64,000 bases of DNA from Lithospermum erythrorhizon (GCA_019722365.1 JADFUC010001428.1:186001-250000), one strand, 5' to 3'. Shown: positions 1-13,345, counted from the stretch's first letter. The notes: generated by a model from the letters alone, not told the origin. A program made the numbers and translations.

Positions 1-1850
1 TAACAAACCAAACCACAATTGTACCTAATAACTTTATTTTCTATGCTTTTGCATTTTGATGAACTTTGACCTTGAAACATTTTCTTAGATGGTAGAATTA
101 AAGTGAACAGAAATGGTGATGAAAGGATTTTGGAGAGGCCTGGTGGCTTATTATAGTTTATTAAAATGTCATTTCTACACCTTCATAATAGAGAAAAATG
201 GCCGTTAAATCCTTAAAGGTAAAACTGGAGACGGCATGCTTCCGAAACTAACATTGAAATAAAAAATAATTATATAAGATAAATAAAAGTTGTCATGATT
301 TGGTGGCGTATAGAGAAACAAACGTCACAAAGGCGTCATTGTCCAGATTTTTTTTTTAAATATCAAATACAACACAAGAAGACAAACTTAAAAAAGCAAA
401 AATTATTCAATATTAAAAGCCCGACATTATTGATCGACCAAACAAAATTATTCGGTTATAAAACGTCCGTACATGATCAAAGATGGCGGCCAAAATGCGG
501 GTAATCTCTTTAACTATTGAGTTAGTCTCGACCTTAAATGTATTATTTGTTTTCTTGTACAATGGTCGCACGTCAAGTGTTGCGTTATCCTCGGAGTTTT
601 CCATTTTCAATCTTCACGGTATATGTGAGGTTATTGACTTTGTTATACGATTTCCTCGAGACTAATGATGACAAAATCTATGAAGCAAAGACACAGGAAT
701 TATTTATTTGTAATGATAATAATAACTCAATTAACAAAAATAAAAGTATGTATTGACATGACAAGCACATAACATCAATTAAAGTATAACATGTTACTAA
801 TCGGTGACTTGAAGTATCCTTGTAAAAAGCAGGTGAAACTTTCAGAAGCATATTTTTCTGAATCAAGTACGAGCTTAAATTGAACTATGAGATGACATTT
901 TTTTCTATGAAAATGAAGATTGTAAATTGTGTGTTTTAATTAAAAACTACCGTCCTTAAGAGCATGCAAAGTAAGTCTGGCGTCAACTGTTTCGCCAAAT
1001 TCAAAAATTCTACCTTGATGTTATTTATTGGGGCCATTTATTACTCTACTGAAATTAATTCACATTAATGAAGAACACGTCATGGTATCGCAAACGTTGT
1101 CTAGAAACGTCACAATCCCGTCATCCAGTAAAAATGTGGTAGAGATTATCATTTATATGCAACAATTAATAATGTGAAGAATTTAATTGGATTAATGAAG
1201 ACAATAAATGTCACTATATCGCCACATTCAAAATTCTACTTACCAATGTTATTTATTAAGGACAAGCTCTTTCTTTGTAAGAAGTTAATTGGTACTACCT
1301 CCATTTCAGGTAATTGACTTTCTGGCTTCGAGAATCACGACTGTCGTGATTACTTTTTTTATACATTACGAAAAATTACTAAAAAATAATATTATGAAAA
1401 TACTTTTAAAAATAAATTCAATGATATCGATTTTATATTTTTTAGATTAGTGAATAAAAAGTAATTTGTGGTCAAAGACTTGACACGCAATTCCAAAGCG
1501 TCGATTAATTTTGAAATGAAAGGAAATATTAATGAACAAACGGTCGGCTTATTTTTCAGCCGAGAGAATAAATGAGTATTAGTTATAACATAGAATGAGC
1601 ATCATTATTTTTATGTTAAAACATTAACTAATTAAGACCACGTCAGATAATTGCCATACTGTCAATTAATTATAATGGCAAAATACTTCAAGTTTATTAA
1701 ATATGTAGAGCGTGTAAATAAAAACTTTAGGGTAGATACCACTGAGTTGGGACCGTCATCGGCGCGAATAATGGGGTAGCTTTGACGATGGATAACGATA
1801 AAAATGGCTTGCATTTAACGTGATAAATAAAATAATACAAACATCATGCA
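1..1850. other. AT-rich intergenic DNA, no gene seen
   Basis: No reading frame here resembles a known protein. The longest open frames are about 60-70 codons and are low-complexity or overlap each other on both strands. The DNA is AT-rich with several poly-T and poly-A runs. It is probably decayed transposon spacer, but I cannot assign it to a family. Confidence 0.5.
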
Positions 1851-1879
1851 GATTGAGCTAGCAACCTTCTGACAATTGA

Positions 1880-4870
1880 AAGTAATAATATAAAATGACG
1901 TCTTGTGGGTTTTTCTTCGATACAACAACCAAATTATTAAGTACAACATAAATCTCAAAGAAGATAAAAAGTATATTTGTTGAGGTCTTGACCCTTATAA
2001 ATGCGCTCACGGAGTGCTGGCGACTCTTCGGCGATGCGTCTCGGTCGTCCATGACAACCTGGGCATAAAAGCGTCCGCCCGTAGAGAATAGAATCGGCTA
2101 TGAAGTTGGTGAATACAAATATAATAGAGTTTTACCACTCATACAAACAAGGACAAGGTGAGTCACACTTACCTGTTTAGCATTATCCTTGAGAGTTATA
2201 TTTTATATCTTTCTCATACAGAGATAAAATCTTTAAAGCCGAAACTTTCCAATGCCCGAAAACAAATCAGCTTAAAATCGACAACACTCGGTGTACCTTA
2301 ATCACATGAGATATCTCTCTATTTGTTATCTTTCTTAAGTATAGCTAATTCCCGACATAATATACAACTTAAACATATAACAACTCAAACATATATCTTT
2401 AGTTCACCTTAAAGTGCTACTCCCAATTATAGCCATACCTCGCATGCCGTCGGGTGTTTATCGCCCAAGAACCTCGAATCGTTTCATTATCTTAATACAA
2501 CTTCAGGCAACATATGTCTTAAATCAAAGATGCTTAAGTACGGAATTATCTCTCCAAATTCCTTATTTAGTATCACGGAGCATTCACGCCGATGGTATCG
2601 GCTGATAGTGGTTAGATCACCAACTTATATGCCAAAACATTTGAATCCAATTTTCACACGTATATAAAAAATATCATCAACATCATCGAAAGATTAGCAT
2701 GAACTTAGGTTTATAATTTTACGTACTTTAGTGTTCTCGTTCAAAAGTTATCTCGTCCGTGCTTGAGCTCATATATATATATAACGTATACCGAAAAGGC
2801 GGTAATCATAAAACGAGAATAAATGCCGTATCTGAATACAAAATAATTTCCGACAAGGCTAAAGTCTGAAAATGAAATGCAACAATCAAGACACGGTTGG
2901 CGGCCTGACAAAAGCGAAATTTGTGAATAGATATAGTAGTCAAATGAATAAAATATGTATATACCCGGACTACCTATTAAGGCCATATCGCCAACATTCC
3001 CGAAGATGCCGGTATAAGCGTGTCAAAGATATACGAAGTCTCGATAAGGCACACAATGCTTGGAATAAAATCAGAGACTCGACTTAATGACTATAACTAC
3101 AGTCATCGAGCCATACATCTACCGTATCTCCTGGCCCATGCAAACTCTGTCTGCGAATATGCCAGTCATCTACAGGGGAATGGACGATCATTTAATAAAC
3201 ACAGCTCTTATAGTAGTATAAAGGCGGCATGGCTTAATCCACACAACAAAGTGATCGCCAAGAATAATAAAATAAAAGCTCTTTATAAAATTGAAACACT
3301 TACTTATACGTAGTATAAGGCCGCGCTGACAATCTTCATAGCGCAAGCAAGTGATCTGCTTAAGATAATCCTACTCTTATGCGGTATAAAGGCCAAAACC
3401 CTTTTTAATATTAAGTATAAGGGCCAAGCCATGACTTATCTCTGGTAAGTATGAGGGCCAATGGCGTCCATATCACGCGAGAAGGAGAGTCGCTTTAACC
3501 TGATCATTATAGGGTCGTATCTAAATACTGAAATTACTTTCAGGCACCGCTCTAGCAGGCACTTGACGACTAACTGCTCTATTCCCGGCCAATATGAAAT
3601 ACGGCTAAAAGCGTCTCCTGATCAAAATCAGTGAGAACCCCACTTGTGAGGAATACAAAAATCTGAAGTCTTGAAATGAGGCCAGGCAATGCCGACAAGG
3701 CCTGAACCTAAGAAAAGCGTAAGTTGAGAGTTCAGAAAATATTACTTACCTCAAAGCAAATCTTGTATACAGTAATCATATGGCTGGCTCGCACAAAGAA
3801 TGAATCACGCTTAATCGTACAACAATGACATGTTTCAACGATTTAAAATGAAAATCGTAATGTAACCGTGAGACTAAGAAATGCTAGTAGCAAATAAGAA
3901 AAATACTTTAATGGAGTCGGTGCGCTTTTCCGTTCAGCGTCCTGAAATGAAAACTTTTTAGAAAATATAATTATTACTGACTCGTTTATTAAGTCACTAT
4001 TAGTTTTATTTCCGCACTGACCCTTTTTTTGTTACAAATTGACAACTCAGTATATAGATTACTAATTATGTTTCAAGGAACCATTAAAATAACGAATTTC
4101 AAAACATCCGACTAATCCATAATGGAAATGACACGCCAACAAGGCCTAACATTTTGACCAAAATTCGATCAACCCAAAATTTTTCAACTTTTCCAGCTTC
4201 TTCAAACCCATGATCTTTATCCTCGAAAGAAACCCAATTCTTACTCGAGCCTACTGAAACTAATTTTGAAGCCATAGTACTCAGAGTATTATAAAAACCC
4301 CAGGCTTGCTCCAAGAAACAACTAAATTAGATTTCAAAGCAGTATATTAATCTCGACGGCCTTTTAGGTTTTTTGTTTTTCTTCAAAAAGTCAGAAGTCA
4401 ACTATCCATCTACGACACGTTTACGATTCCATAAATCAAGTATTATCACTTTGATACACATGATCTAAGTTTGAGGAATTCCATGCCAATTTTAAAATCC
4501 ACGAAACTTCAGAAGAGTCAACTGAATACTTAAAAATTCGACATCACTTGAAACATGAAATGCTCGTCGAGCACTTGCTTGACTCAAAGACAACTAATTT
4601 AAGGCCTAGAATCGTTTATAAGCAGTAAAATTAAAAATCCAAAAATCAGCGCATAGGAACTCAAGTACTCAAAAGATCCGGCCGCTTTTTACGCTTGAAT
4701 CAGAGAGGATGATGAGGAGAAACTCTCCGAGGAAATTTGAGGACCAAAGCTTGCGAGATGGAGGAGAAATAGAAAAATGAGGGGAGGGGGGGCGTCGCTC
4801 GCGGCAGAGAGAGGGAAGAAGATGGGTTTTCGTTTTGGGCCTTGTTAGGTTGTATGATTAATGGGTGGCC
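1880..4870 (-). mobile_element. Degraded LTR-like block (Ty3/gypsy-type, minus strand)
   Basis: This block shares word-level similarity and order with the block at 59.4-61.9 kb. Both contain a 'GGACTACCTA' segment (near 2,968 here, near 59,876 there). Both then have a run of short repeats built on TATAAGGC next to CTTATAC (3,200-3,450 here, 60,130-60,560 there). Next comes a 'GCCGACAAGGCC' motif (3,682 here, about 60,766 and 60,799 there), followed by 'ATTACTTACCTCAA' (3,742 here, 60,841 there). The second block lies beside a minus-strand Ty3/gypsy reverse transcriptase, so the shared part is probably an LTR or untranslated region of that family. No coding domain is visible here. Edges are approximate and terminal dinucleotides could not be fixed. 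Confidence 0.4.
3195..3480. repeat. Short imperfect repeats on TATAAGGCC
   Basis: Four to five diverged units carry AGTATAAGGC or GGTATAAAGGC, alternating with CTTAT-rich spacers. Unit length is irregular (about 40-70 bp). The same kind of array occurs at 60,130-60,560, which supports common descent of the two LTR-like blocks. Confidence 0.5.
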
Positions 4871-7800
4871 CAGATTATATTATGTGGTGGCAAGATGGAT
4901 TTGATTGATGAATATAGATTTTAACTTATACCGGCAGTAGCTTCCCAAACATCAACATTTCTACCCTCAAATTATATTACCGCGGCTTCGCCTTCTAAAT
5001 TTTAAATTAGTCTGACTTTTTAAGAGTTCTAAATGCGAGAGTGTACTACTGACCCGACTTAAATTAATATTTCCAAGCTATTCAACTTGAAATTTTTTGT
5101 TTCTCCTCGATATAGTCCACCGAGGCAACTAGTATACTATTACGGTAATATTAATGCGGAGCGGTTATTACGGAGCGTCCGCAGATATGTAGAAAAGTTT
5201 TTACTCTCTCGAAATTATTAGCAGCCGAGCAAACGCGGGAGCTTCCTTCTGAAATATTAAGCCCCCTCACGGATCCATCGGCCAGATTTCTCGGAAAGCA
5301 AGGTATTCAAACTTTTGAAATTAAAACAGTTTTCTAGTATTTAACGTCACAGAGTTATTGAGAGAGTTTTCGAAGCAGAATGTCGAACTTTAAATGCATC
5401 CGTTTTACCACTAAATATATGTAGCGTCACGGTGCATTAGAGATACCAAAAAGCGTCGATTTCCACGAAGGTTTTTCGGCAGGAACTTTGTGGTGAAAAC
5501 TCGCTTTTCGTGTATGTTCATATAGAAAGCGCCCACCGAGTTCGCTTTTGCGGTTGTGTGATGGTTCTTCGCGTGGTAAATGCAGTTTTCTCTAGTAATG
5601 TAAGATGTTCAATTTGGCTTCTAGTTAAAAACAATTACATTTGATACATGAAAATGACTTATTAGTAAACTTATCTTTAGTTAATAACCTAGCGGGTAAT
5701 AAAATAATACAAGTTTAAAAGGTTAATGGGTGGAACAGATAAAAGTGAAACATTGTGGGTGAAATGAAAACTAAAACATAAGCGTATGGACGCCAATTCC
5801 TTATGCCCCATGTAATACTAATGTTATAAACCATTTTGTCTTCTTCAACATAGTCAATACGTACATATTGATCCACTAACTTGTTATACACACCATCAAA
5901 TAGTGGTTTTTTTGGAGTAAAATTACTATTTTGCCCTCCTATTTTTAAGTGTAGTAATTTAGGAAGTTATATTCAAGGAAAAACTGGTCATTTCACTCCT
6001 GAAAAAATACTATTTAGTGGTGTGTATAATAATGTTTCACGATCCATCAATAGAGAATGCATGATATTTTTCCCTTCATGCCTAGTTCAAAATGAACATA
6101 CTTCTTACTTTTTCATCTTTCCAAAGAGTCAAATTGTTTAGTTGTTTTCCATGGAAAATCGCCTAAACTAATGGACATGACCACTCAATGACTTAATGAA
6201 ATAAAACAAAACGCAAACCTAATTAATATACACCGAATGTTGCAGATCATGCATTCATGTCGAAAATATTCCAAGTTACTATCATTTTCGTTGACGAGCC
6301 TTTCTACCACGCAAAACACACCAGAGGACTAAAAGGGATACGCAAGGGGTCAAATGTTTGGAGGTAACTTGTAAGTGGTAATTGTTAATTTGGCTCAGAA
6401 AGTAATAATTATTAATTTGGTTTTAGAAAGTGCGATTAAAGTATCATTTGGTCCTTGATAGTTTAAAAAATTGTATGTTGTACTACTTTCAAAATTAATC
6501 TGCAATATTATTACCTTAAACTAAACTGCAACTATTTGATTCCAGATATGACCAAATGTACAATTACTCCAATTTGGATACATTAGTTTTCTAATCACAT
6601 GGATATTAATATAAAAAAATAATGTCCCATTACTAATGTTTTTCAACAATGCGATATTTTGAATCAACATAGAGGAAATATTCAGTGGAGTATTAGATTA
6701 GAGAATGTGTTCCAAGCTGGTTGCTGTGATTCCACGTGAATCTAAATAGTTAGGGAATTACAATTTGATTTTTTAGATGGGTCACTTGATAATGTCAAAG
6801 AGTATAGTGTTGAATTATTTCCAGACAAATTAAATGTGATTGGAGCATTATATTTCCTTATTAACACAATAACCTTCAAGTATATACAAGTAATTATCTG
6901 CCTGCATGCAATGAACCACTAGTTTTAACTTGACTAAACTTCGCTTTCATTTGCTTCTATTTTGGTCTTAATTATTTTTTTCACTTTTCCACTATTAGAA
7001 CTATCATCTATGGTATTGTCCCATCTTATTGTATGTCTTAAGATCGACCATATTGTAGGTGGTGGCAATATAACTAATTTAATTGATGATGCCACCAAAG
7101 TTAATAGCTTGCTGCTATTTCAACCAATAGATTCCTCAAAGTAGCGTGATAAAACCCCTACCAATTATTGAAAACGATGGGATTGATATTAATGTTTTTG
7201 TTCAAATTATCATAGCATGAAGATGGTGCCCAATCTAAGGCACATAAAGCCTCCACGATATTTAAACCACTAATAATAATAATAGAGCTCATTCATTTTA
7301 TCCCTAGATCAATAATCTACATACATTGAGGCTGGAGAAATCGGAATATTAGTCGTTCATTAAGAAAATTATAAAAATTAAGTAACTCAAATGTTATATA
7401 TATTTCGAATTTAGAAGTAATATGGTAGAAAATATCATCATCTTCATATTTTTAGAGTTGCCATGGTTGGCCTCCAAGTCATTCCCGTCTAAGGGTTAAT
7501 TAAAAGAAGTTAATTGATTTTTGCACTATTTTCATAATAAGTACTCCACATTGATAGATAAATCACTCATCCTTGAAATTTATTACTTAATAATTGATTG
7601 GAACTTTCTATAAAAAAAAAACACTATAAAGAGATAAATGAAACTGTAGAGTGCTGGGAAAATTAGTTAATGGTTGTGAATTAGAGAAGTCGAGTGAACG
7701 AATGTAAATTATTTTTCAGTTAATTGCATATATTAACCCCGATAGTAAGTATGACCAATTTGCGATTTGATCTCAAACAATTAGTGGTATTATTATAAAT

Positions 7801-8696
7801 TTAGTCCTTCATATTATACATGATATTTCAGTTTTATCCTAAGATCAACAGTGGGGTTCTGTTGAAGTTGTATTGATGTTTTCACCAACCTGAACATTAT
7901 CAACCACTGGCTGAGAAAAATAAACCAACACCAAAGAACAAAAATAGCTTAGAGACTGCAATACAGAATTTAGACATTGGAGATTCCGAGACCACTAGCT
8001 ATAGTATAGCTGTTTGTTTGGTTTTATTACTGTAGTATTTACAAGTACTATTTATCTATCAACAACTGGAGCAATTAAGCAAGAATTTTGCATCGTTATT
8101 ATCTACCAAACATGCCAACAACAGCCGCTTCTCCTTTAACAATTGGAAATTAATAAATGAATTAATGTTTTGACAAAATAATTTTGATGTTCTTAACTAA
8201 AGTGTGCAACATTGGATGCAATGCCAAATAATTGTGTGATGCATTGATTCTTTGACAAATAAATATGACATGTTTATTTCCTTTAATGTTTTATTGCACA
8301 AAAAGTTCTTGGACTTAGATAAAAATCGAGTTAATTCTCGGACAATTGGACACTTTTATTCCACGTATTGTTACGTGTAATATGGAGTGATCATACCGGC
8401 TCACAAATAATATTATACTACATACTTAGTATTAACATATATATTCAACCAATAAAATTATTAAACCATTAAGTTCCATGATTGATTTTCTCCACTTTTA
8501 GGGCTATTTAAGATTTTTTTTAATTCTTCTTTCTTCTTAAACGATTTTTAATTCTTTAATTATTGATTCATCTACTTATAACTTATTTATCAAGTAATTA
8601 CTTCCGTTACTTAACCACCAAATAATTACCTCCATTACTTATTCACCAAATTACTATCTATATTATTGAAGTTTAATTATGATAATCACTTACATA
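4871..8696. other. AT-rich intergenic DNA with one MITE
   Basis: No coding region is recognised. Apart from the MITE at 5,884-6,029, the stretch is AT-rich with scattered low-complexity runs. Short open frames on either strand show no family signature. Confidence 0.5.
5884..6029. mobile_element. 146-bp MITE with 21-bp terminal inverted repeats
   Basis: The left end (5,884-5,904) begins TTATACACACCA. The right end (6,009-6,029) is its inverted complement, ending GTGGTGTGTATAA, with one or two mismatches over 21 bp. The inside has no coding capacity. A second, diverged copy with the same terminal motif and similar interior lies at 37,381-37,517. The TTA/TAA at the ends hints at a PIF/Harbinger-type target, but a clean target duplication is not visible, so the superfamily is unassigned. 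Confidence 0.65.
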
Positions 8697-8731
8697 CACT
8701 ACCGAAGTCGATCGCATACCGGCCGGGGAAA

Positions 8732-8780
8732 CCGATGCCAACCCGACGCTAACAACACTTTAGCGTCGGGTTGGCATCGG
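8732..8780. repeat. Perfect 21-bp inverted repeat (hairpin) in CACTA subterminal region
   Basis: The left arm is 8,732-8,752 and the right arm 8,760-8,780, with a 7-nt loop. The arms are perfectly complementary and each contains the element's subterminal motif (ACCCGACGCTAA and its complement). Such palindromes are typical of binding sites for a CACTA TNPA-like protein, which is the inferred role here. Confidence 0.8.
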
Positions 8781-9199
8781 TAAATGCCCGACGCTATATT
8801 TTCGACGCTAATTTCATTCCGATGCCAATACCTCGACGCTAAGAAGCCCGATCTGGCACGGGCTTTAATGAATTCTCGACCGACGCCAAGCATTTGGGGA
8901 CTCCAACTTTTAATTAATTTATTTTTTATTTAATTTTAACCGATGCTAAACTGACGCCAACTTTTACTTAATTTTTTTTATTTAATTTTTTTTTATGCCA
9001 AACCGACTCCAAAGTTTATTTTATTTCTTTTTGATTTAATTTTACCAGATGCCAACCCGAGTCCCAATTTTATTTAATTTAATTATACCCGACGCTAACC
9101 CGAGGCTAGTAATAATTTTATTTATTTGAAAACCGACGCCATCCCTTTGGTGCTGGGCCGCATTTATTTATTTGAATCTCGACGCTAACCCGACCAAGA

Positions 9200-11550
9200 C
9201 GGTTGCGGTTTCCGTGGAAAATAAAACTTCTAGGATACCGCAGAATGATTGCAAAGATCCGGGGACGCGATTCATATACCTCTCAAATCCATACAATCAT
9301 ATAATAATATTCCCGCCTATACAATCACAACAAAAATATCCAAAAAAACATATAAAAAAATATCCAAAAACACATATAAAAACCATACATTTATCATTAT
9401 CAAACTAATTAATCCAATGAAGAATTTATCATTATCATTTATAAAAAGTCACATTTGTAAGCCTATATTTATCATTTATCAATAACATATAATTCAAAAT
9501 ATATAAAACTTTGTTATTAATCCAAAAATATATCATTATCATTATCACTTATCCAACGAAGAATTTCATTATCAAACTTGTTATTAACAAAATAACACAA
9601 AGAAACAAGTGGTAGTAATTACCTCAAATGAAAAATTTCTCCATAAATTCAACCATTTTCTATAAAAACATAATATAAAATATTAGAAACTAATTAATTG
9701 AAAATCAAGAATGCATTTAAGTCAACTACAAAATGAAATTAAACAAAGTTAGTAATAATACAAATAATTAGTGGAACAAATTACCTCTTTTCAAGTCACC
9801 TAGAAATTAAAATTAAACAGTTAAGAGTTATACAAATAATTATTGGGCAGTTAGTAATTAGGAATAAATTGAAATGTAGAGAAAGACATAAATAATAATT
9901 TGTGAAAAAGAGAATGAAATGAATCGATATGTATGTGTGATATTTAAAGAATTGGTACTCGCAATTTCAGACGCCTGACGCCAACATTTCAACTAATTTG
10001 AAATTTTCCTCGTAAACACGAGCTGGAATCAAATTTTCCAACCGACGCCATACTCGACGCCAACTCGACTCTAAATCTGAAAAATTTCTCGGCAATTTAA
10101 TGTCATCCTGACGCCACCACCCACTGTAGAAACAAAAGGACGCAGCTTTTACAAAACAAAAATCCCCCCGCATTTATGTCATAATGGTATCGTAACGCAT
10201 GCCACATTTACATAACTCAATATCGATGCACAACAAACACAAAATACAACAACACATAAATTTTCATTTCAATACGTAGTTTAATACATAATTGTCAATT
10301 ATTACATAAAAAAGTTGTAAATTAAAACATTTTTACTCCTAATATTCATTCGATGAGCTGCTTTTCGAGTGTTCTTTTTTCCAAAGTTCGCCCGAGTCAT
10401 CGCCCTCATCGGGTAGTCCGACGATATCCTAAGTCGAAGTTATCTTATTTCCCCGCAACATACGCTCCTCTCCACACAACGAACACTTTTCAATAATGTC
10501 AACATCGCTTGCCTGGATCTACAAGAACGGGCGGAGGTTGTTCCTCCTCGAAGACATTCTATTCAAAGCGAACACATCCATATTCTCAGACATGAGTCCA
10601 ACTAACTCTCGGCTTCTGAAATTGCTTTCATTGTTTTACATTGTATGTATGATCATTTTGATTTTGAGTCCATACCTTTTGATTTTTGGAGCGGGCCTAA
10701 TGAAATTGTATAGGAGATCATTTTATCAATTTATCATCTAAGAATGCCATGGAAACCATTCACTGTAAAATTAAGCGTCACGCCTCACTTTCTTTGTTCG
10801 CCACACTCAGATCCAACTCGGCTGCTTATTCATGGTAAGCATTTCAGAGGAAACGTTTATTTGTTTAGTCGAAAAAATAAGTTTCGAGATAACACAATAT
10901 TACCTTGATGTCGAATCGGGAGAGAAATGAAGCAGCATTGTTCGATTAGAAAGTTGGGAGCGAAGCGCTCGATCCTCGACCGTTGCTTATATACTAAACA
11001 TGAGTCGTTATTGGCTTGTCAAGGCTTTAATTCATTTAAAAAATTCATTTTTTAATTAAAATTTAAATTATTATTATTTGAATTATAAATAAAATATATC
11101 CGTCGCTAAGATCTACATATATTTATAAATCGTGATCGTGATTTCACATTATAATTGGGCAGCATATTAACTACATAAAGATGATTTAAATCTAATGATT
11201 GGGATACAATACAAATTAGTTGCTATTTGTGTCCTATCGTGTGAAATGAAAATTAAATCAAGAATATGATATACGTTGAACATTTATAACATTCGATAAG
11301 TACGCCGACATAATGCCCGCGAATAAATTATATTGGGATTTAATGTGTTTATATCGCAATTTAACAACACAATGTTCACTAACACAAACCATTACATATA
11401 TCTTCAACATTAGTTAACGAGCGTTTCGAAGAAGACAGCAAATCAATACTATATCAATCATTACATACCATTATTCAAATATAATATATGTAATGGATGT
11501 AATAAGCCTCAAAAAGCTTAATAGCAAGATGGATCACATTTTTGAAAATT
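9200..11550. other. CACTA interior, no intact gene
   Basis: This stretch is AT-rich with CAT/ATC-rich low complexity at 9,290-9,640. A patch of GACGCC motifs lies at 9,965-10,130. A short moderately GC stretch at 10,360-10,930 gives an 81-codon frame (10,496-10,741), too decayed to identify. Confidence 0.4.
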
Positions 11551-11580
11551 TTCGACGCTAACCCGACGCGAAACCGACTC

Positions 11581-11665
11581 CAATATCTGCAAAATATATG
11601 AATCCCGACGCCAACCCGACTCCAATATCTGGAGAATATATGAATACCGACGCCAACCCGACTCC
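11581..11665. repeat. Two tandem 42-bp units with subterminal motif
   Basis: Two near-identical units (11,581-11,622 and 11,623-11,664) each hold AATATCTG, an AT-rich spacer and a GACGCCAACCCGACTCC motif. An inverted motif, TTAGCGTCGGGTTGGCGTCG, follows at 11,701. The arrangement mirrors the left end of the CACTA region. Confidence 0.75.
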
Positions 11666-12083
11666 ATTATTGACTTGTACTTTTTATCTGCTGCATAAAC
11701 TTAGCGTCGGGTTGGCGTCGGGCCGACGCTATTCCGACGCTATCCCCGCCAGTCCGGCCACCGCAGAAAAACCGCCTGTTTCAACACCCAACACCACCTG
11801 CAAATGCAACCAATTCGACAACACAATACAACATGAACAGATATATAATCAAACACGTCACAAACACGCAATATATTTGCATAATCAACTTAAAACATCT
11901 TTAAACAATAAAACAATCAAAGTATCAATGTACCAATAAAAGTAACAATGTATCAAAGTATCAATTTAAAAACAACACAAAATAATAAAACTATCAATGT
12001 ACCAAAGTAACAATAAAACAATCAAAGTATCAACGTAACAATAAAAATATCAATGTGTCAAAGTATCAACTAGTTTAAGTTTC

Positions 12084-12780
12084 TTAGTAAATAAGTGTCC
12101 CTGGGAGACCCCCGCGGTGCCCTGTGGTAGCGCCGCCGTCCAGTGGGCGGCCACGCGGTCCCGGGAGGTGTTTGGGCAATACCGCGAGAGCCTCAAGGGG
12201 CAAGGCCGAGTCCAAGGGGTTGAAGTCTCGGCGAGGCGCTGAATGCCCTACATCCTCTCTCCATCTCGGGGCCAACAATCCGGGGCCGATGTAGTATCGC
12301 TCGCTAGACGATTCACTCCCTCCAGCTGGGAAGCTTCGTAACCCGGGAATCGAGGTGAGCATACCCAGCTTTTGTCGGGACACTAGACCAAAAATAAAAA
12401 ATAAAAATAAAAACATCATTTAGACTTCTACAAAATATTAAATTAACAACATTAAATAAAAAGTTACCTACCTCCGCATCCGAGAGCTTATCCCCTTACT
12501 CCCCATCCGATGGTAGACATCTAACCTCCGGGTTGACCTCCCGAGCCCGGCGATTCTCCGGGCCGTTTCACTCGGCTATTCTCTTCAAGCCAGAGTCATC
12601 CAACGATCTCGTGTACTTCATCCACTCGTAGGGAGCTACACCATCTCGGCCTAGACTCGCCAACAACCTAGTGGTTTCCAAGCCCGCGCCGCCTCGATCG
12701 CAGCCTCGCCTTTTTGCCTTGGTCATCAGGTTTCTCCACTTCTTCGTTTCAGCATTTTATCACTGCCACTGCGGCCTACC
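12084..12780 (-). pseudogene. GC-rich decayed ORF remnant inside the CACTA region
   Basis: Base composition rises sharply against the AT-rich surroundings. Minus-strand frames give a 111-codon stretch (12,419-12,084) rich in Pro, Gly and Arg. Upstream, across a stop, is a basic stretch reading KKWRNLMTKAKRRG (about 12,740-12,700). The position and basic character fit a fragment of a CACTA-encoded protein, but I cannot match it to a family with certainty. It is broken by stop codons. Confidence 0.25.
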
Positions 12781-13089
12781 GCCATACTAAAAACTTGTAC
12801 CGCCTCGATAAAAAAAAAAATATAGAAAAGATTAGTACAAATTTAATTAACACACTTACAAATTCATTTCAATCTAAACAAATCGAATAGGTACTTCCTA
12901 CCAAGAATTTAATTCCCATATTTTCACCAATAATTTCTTTTGTGATGTCTTTATAGTTCGCCGTAATCTAATATCAAGACAATGTATCCGCTGGCTCCAA
13001 AATCTAAAAATTCCCCTTTCCACACACCTGACAATAAAAACAAAAAATAAGATAACACGAGAAACATAAATAAATTTCACAATCAACTA

Positions 13090-13345
13090 AAAATATATTA
13101 ACCAACCGAATTGCCGCTGACAATCGCCAGACAATCTTGTCCTCTCTCGCGATGCTCCAACGGCGTGGCGTCTCCGCATACGGTAAATATCATTCCTCAT
13201 CACGGCCCGCATCGACTTCCTCACCCGGCTTTCATCATCATCATCAACATCAACGTCAAGGAGGTCAACATCATCCTCATCATCATCATCCTCCTCACCA
13301 CGACGTAACGAATTGGGATGCACGGCGGACACGCTGACTAATTAC
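13090..13345. repeat. CAT/TCA trinucleotide-rich tract
   Basis: CATCATCAT and CATCAACATC runs are concentrated at 13,226-13,310. Read on the minus strand they produce a string of Asp residues within an 81-codon frame. That frame could be the acidic part of a former transposon ORF or simply microsatellite translation. Confidence 0.6.

Noticed and set aside
2600..2665. tRNA-like word pair (TAGTGGTTAGATCACC and TTTGAATCC)
   Set aside because: The B-box is missing a base, and no arms pair convincingly. Too weak to call a SINE or tRNA.
4099..4314. 71-codon minus-strand frame near the LTR-like block
   Set aside because: It reads protein-like but has no recognisable domain, no splice context, and lies in decayed transposon DNA.
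11598..11939. 113-codon plus-strand frame through the CACTA motif cluster
   Set aside because: Its start is translation of the 42-bp tandem repeats (NPDANPTP-type peptide) and the rest is low complexity. No family similarity; it is a by-product of repeat sequence.
13087..13332. 81-codon Asp-rich minus-strand frame
   Set aside because: The acidic run comes from the CAT/TCA microsatellite. It could be a former transposon ORF, but there is not enough to call a gene.
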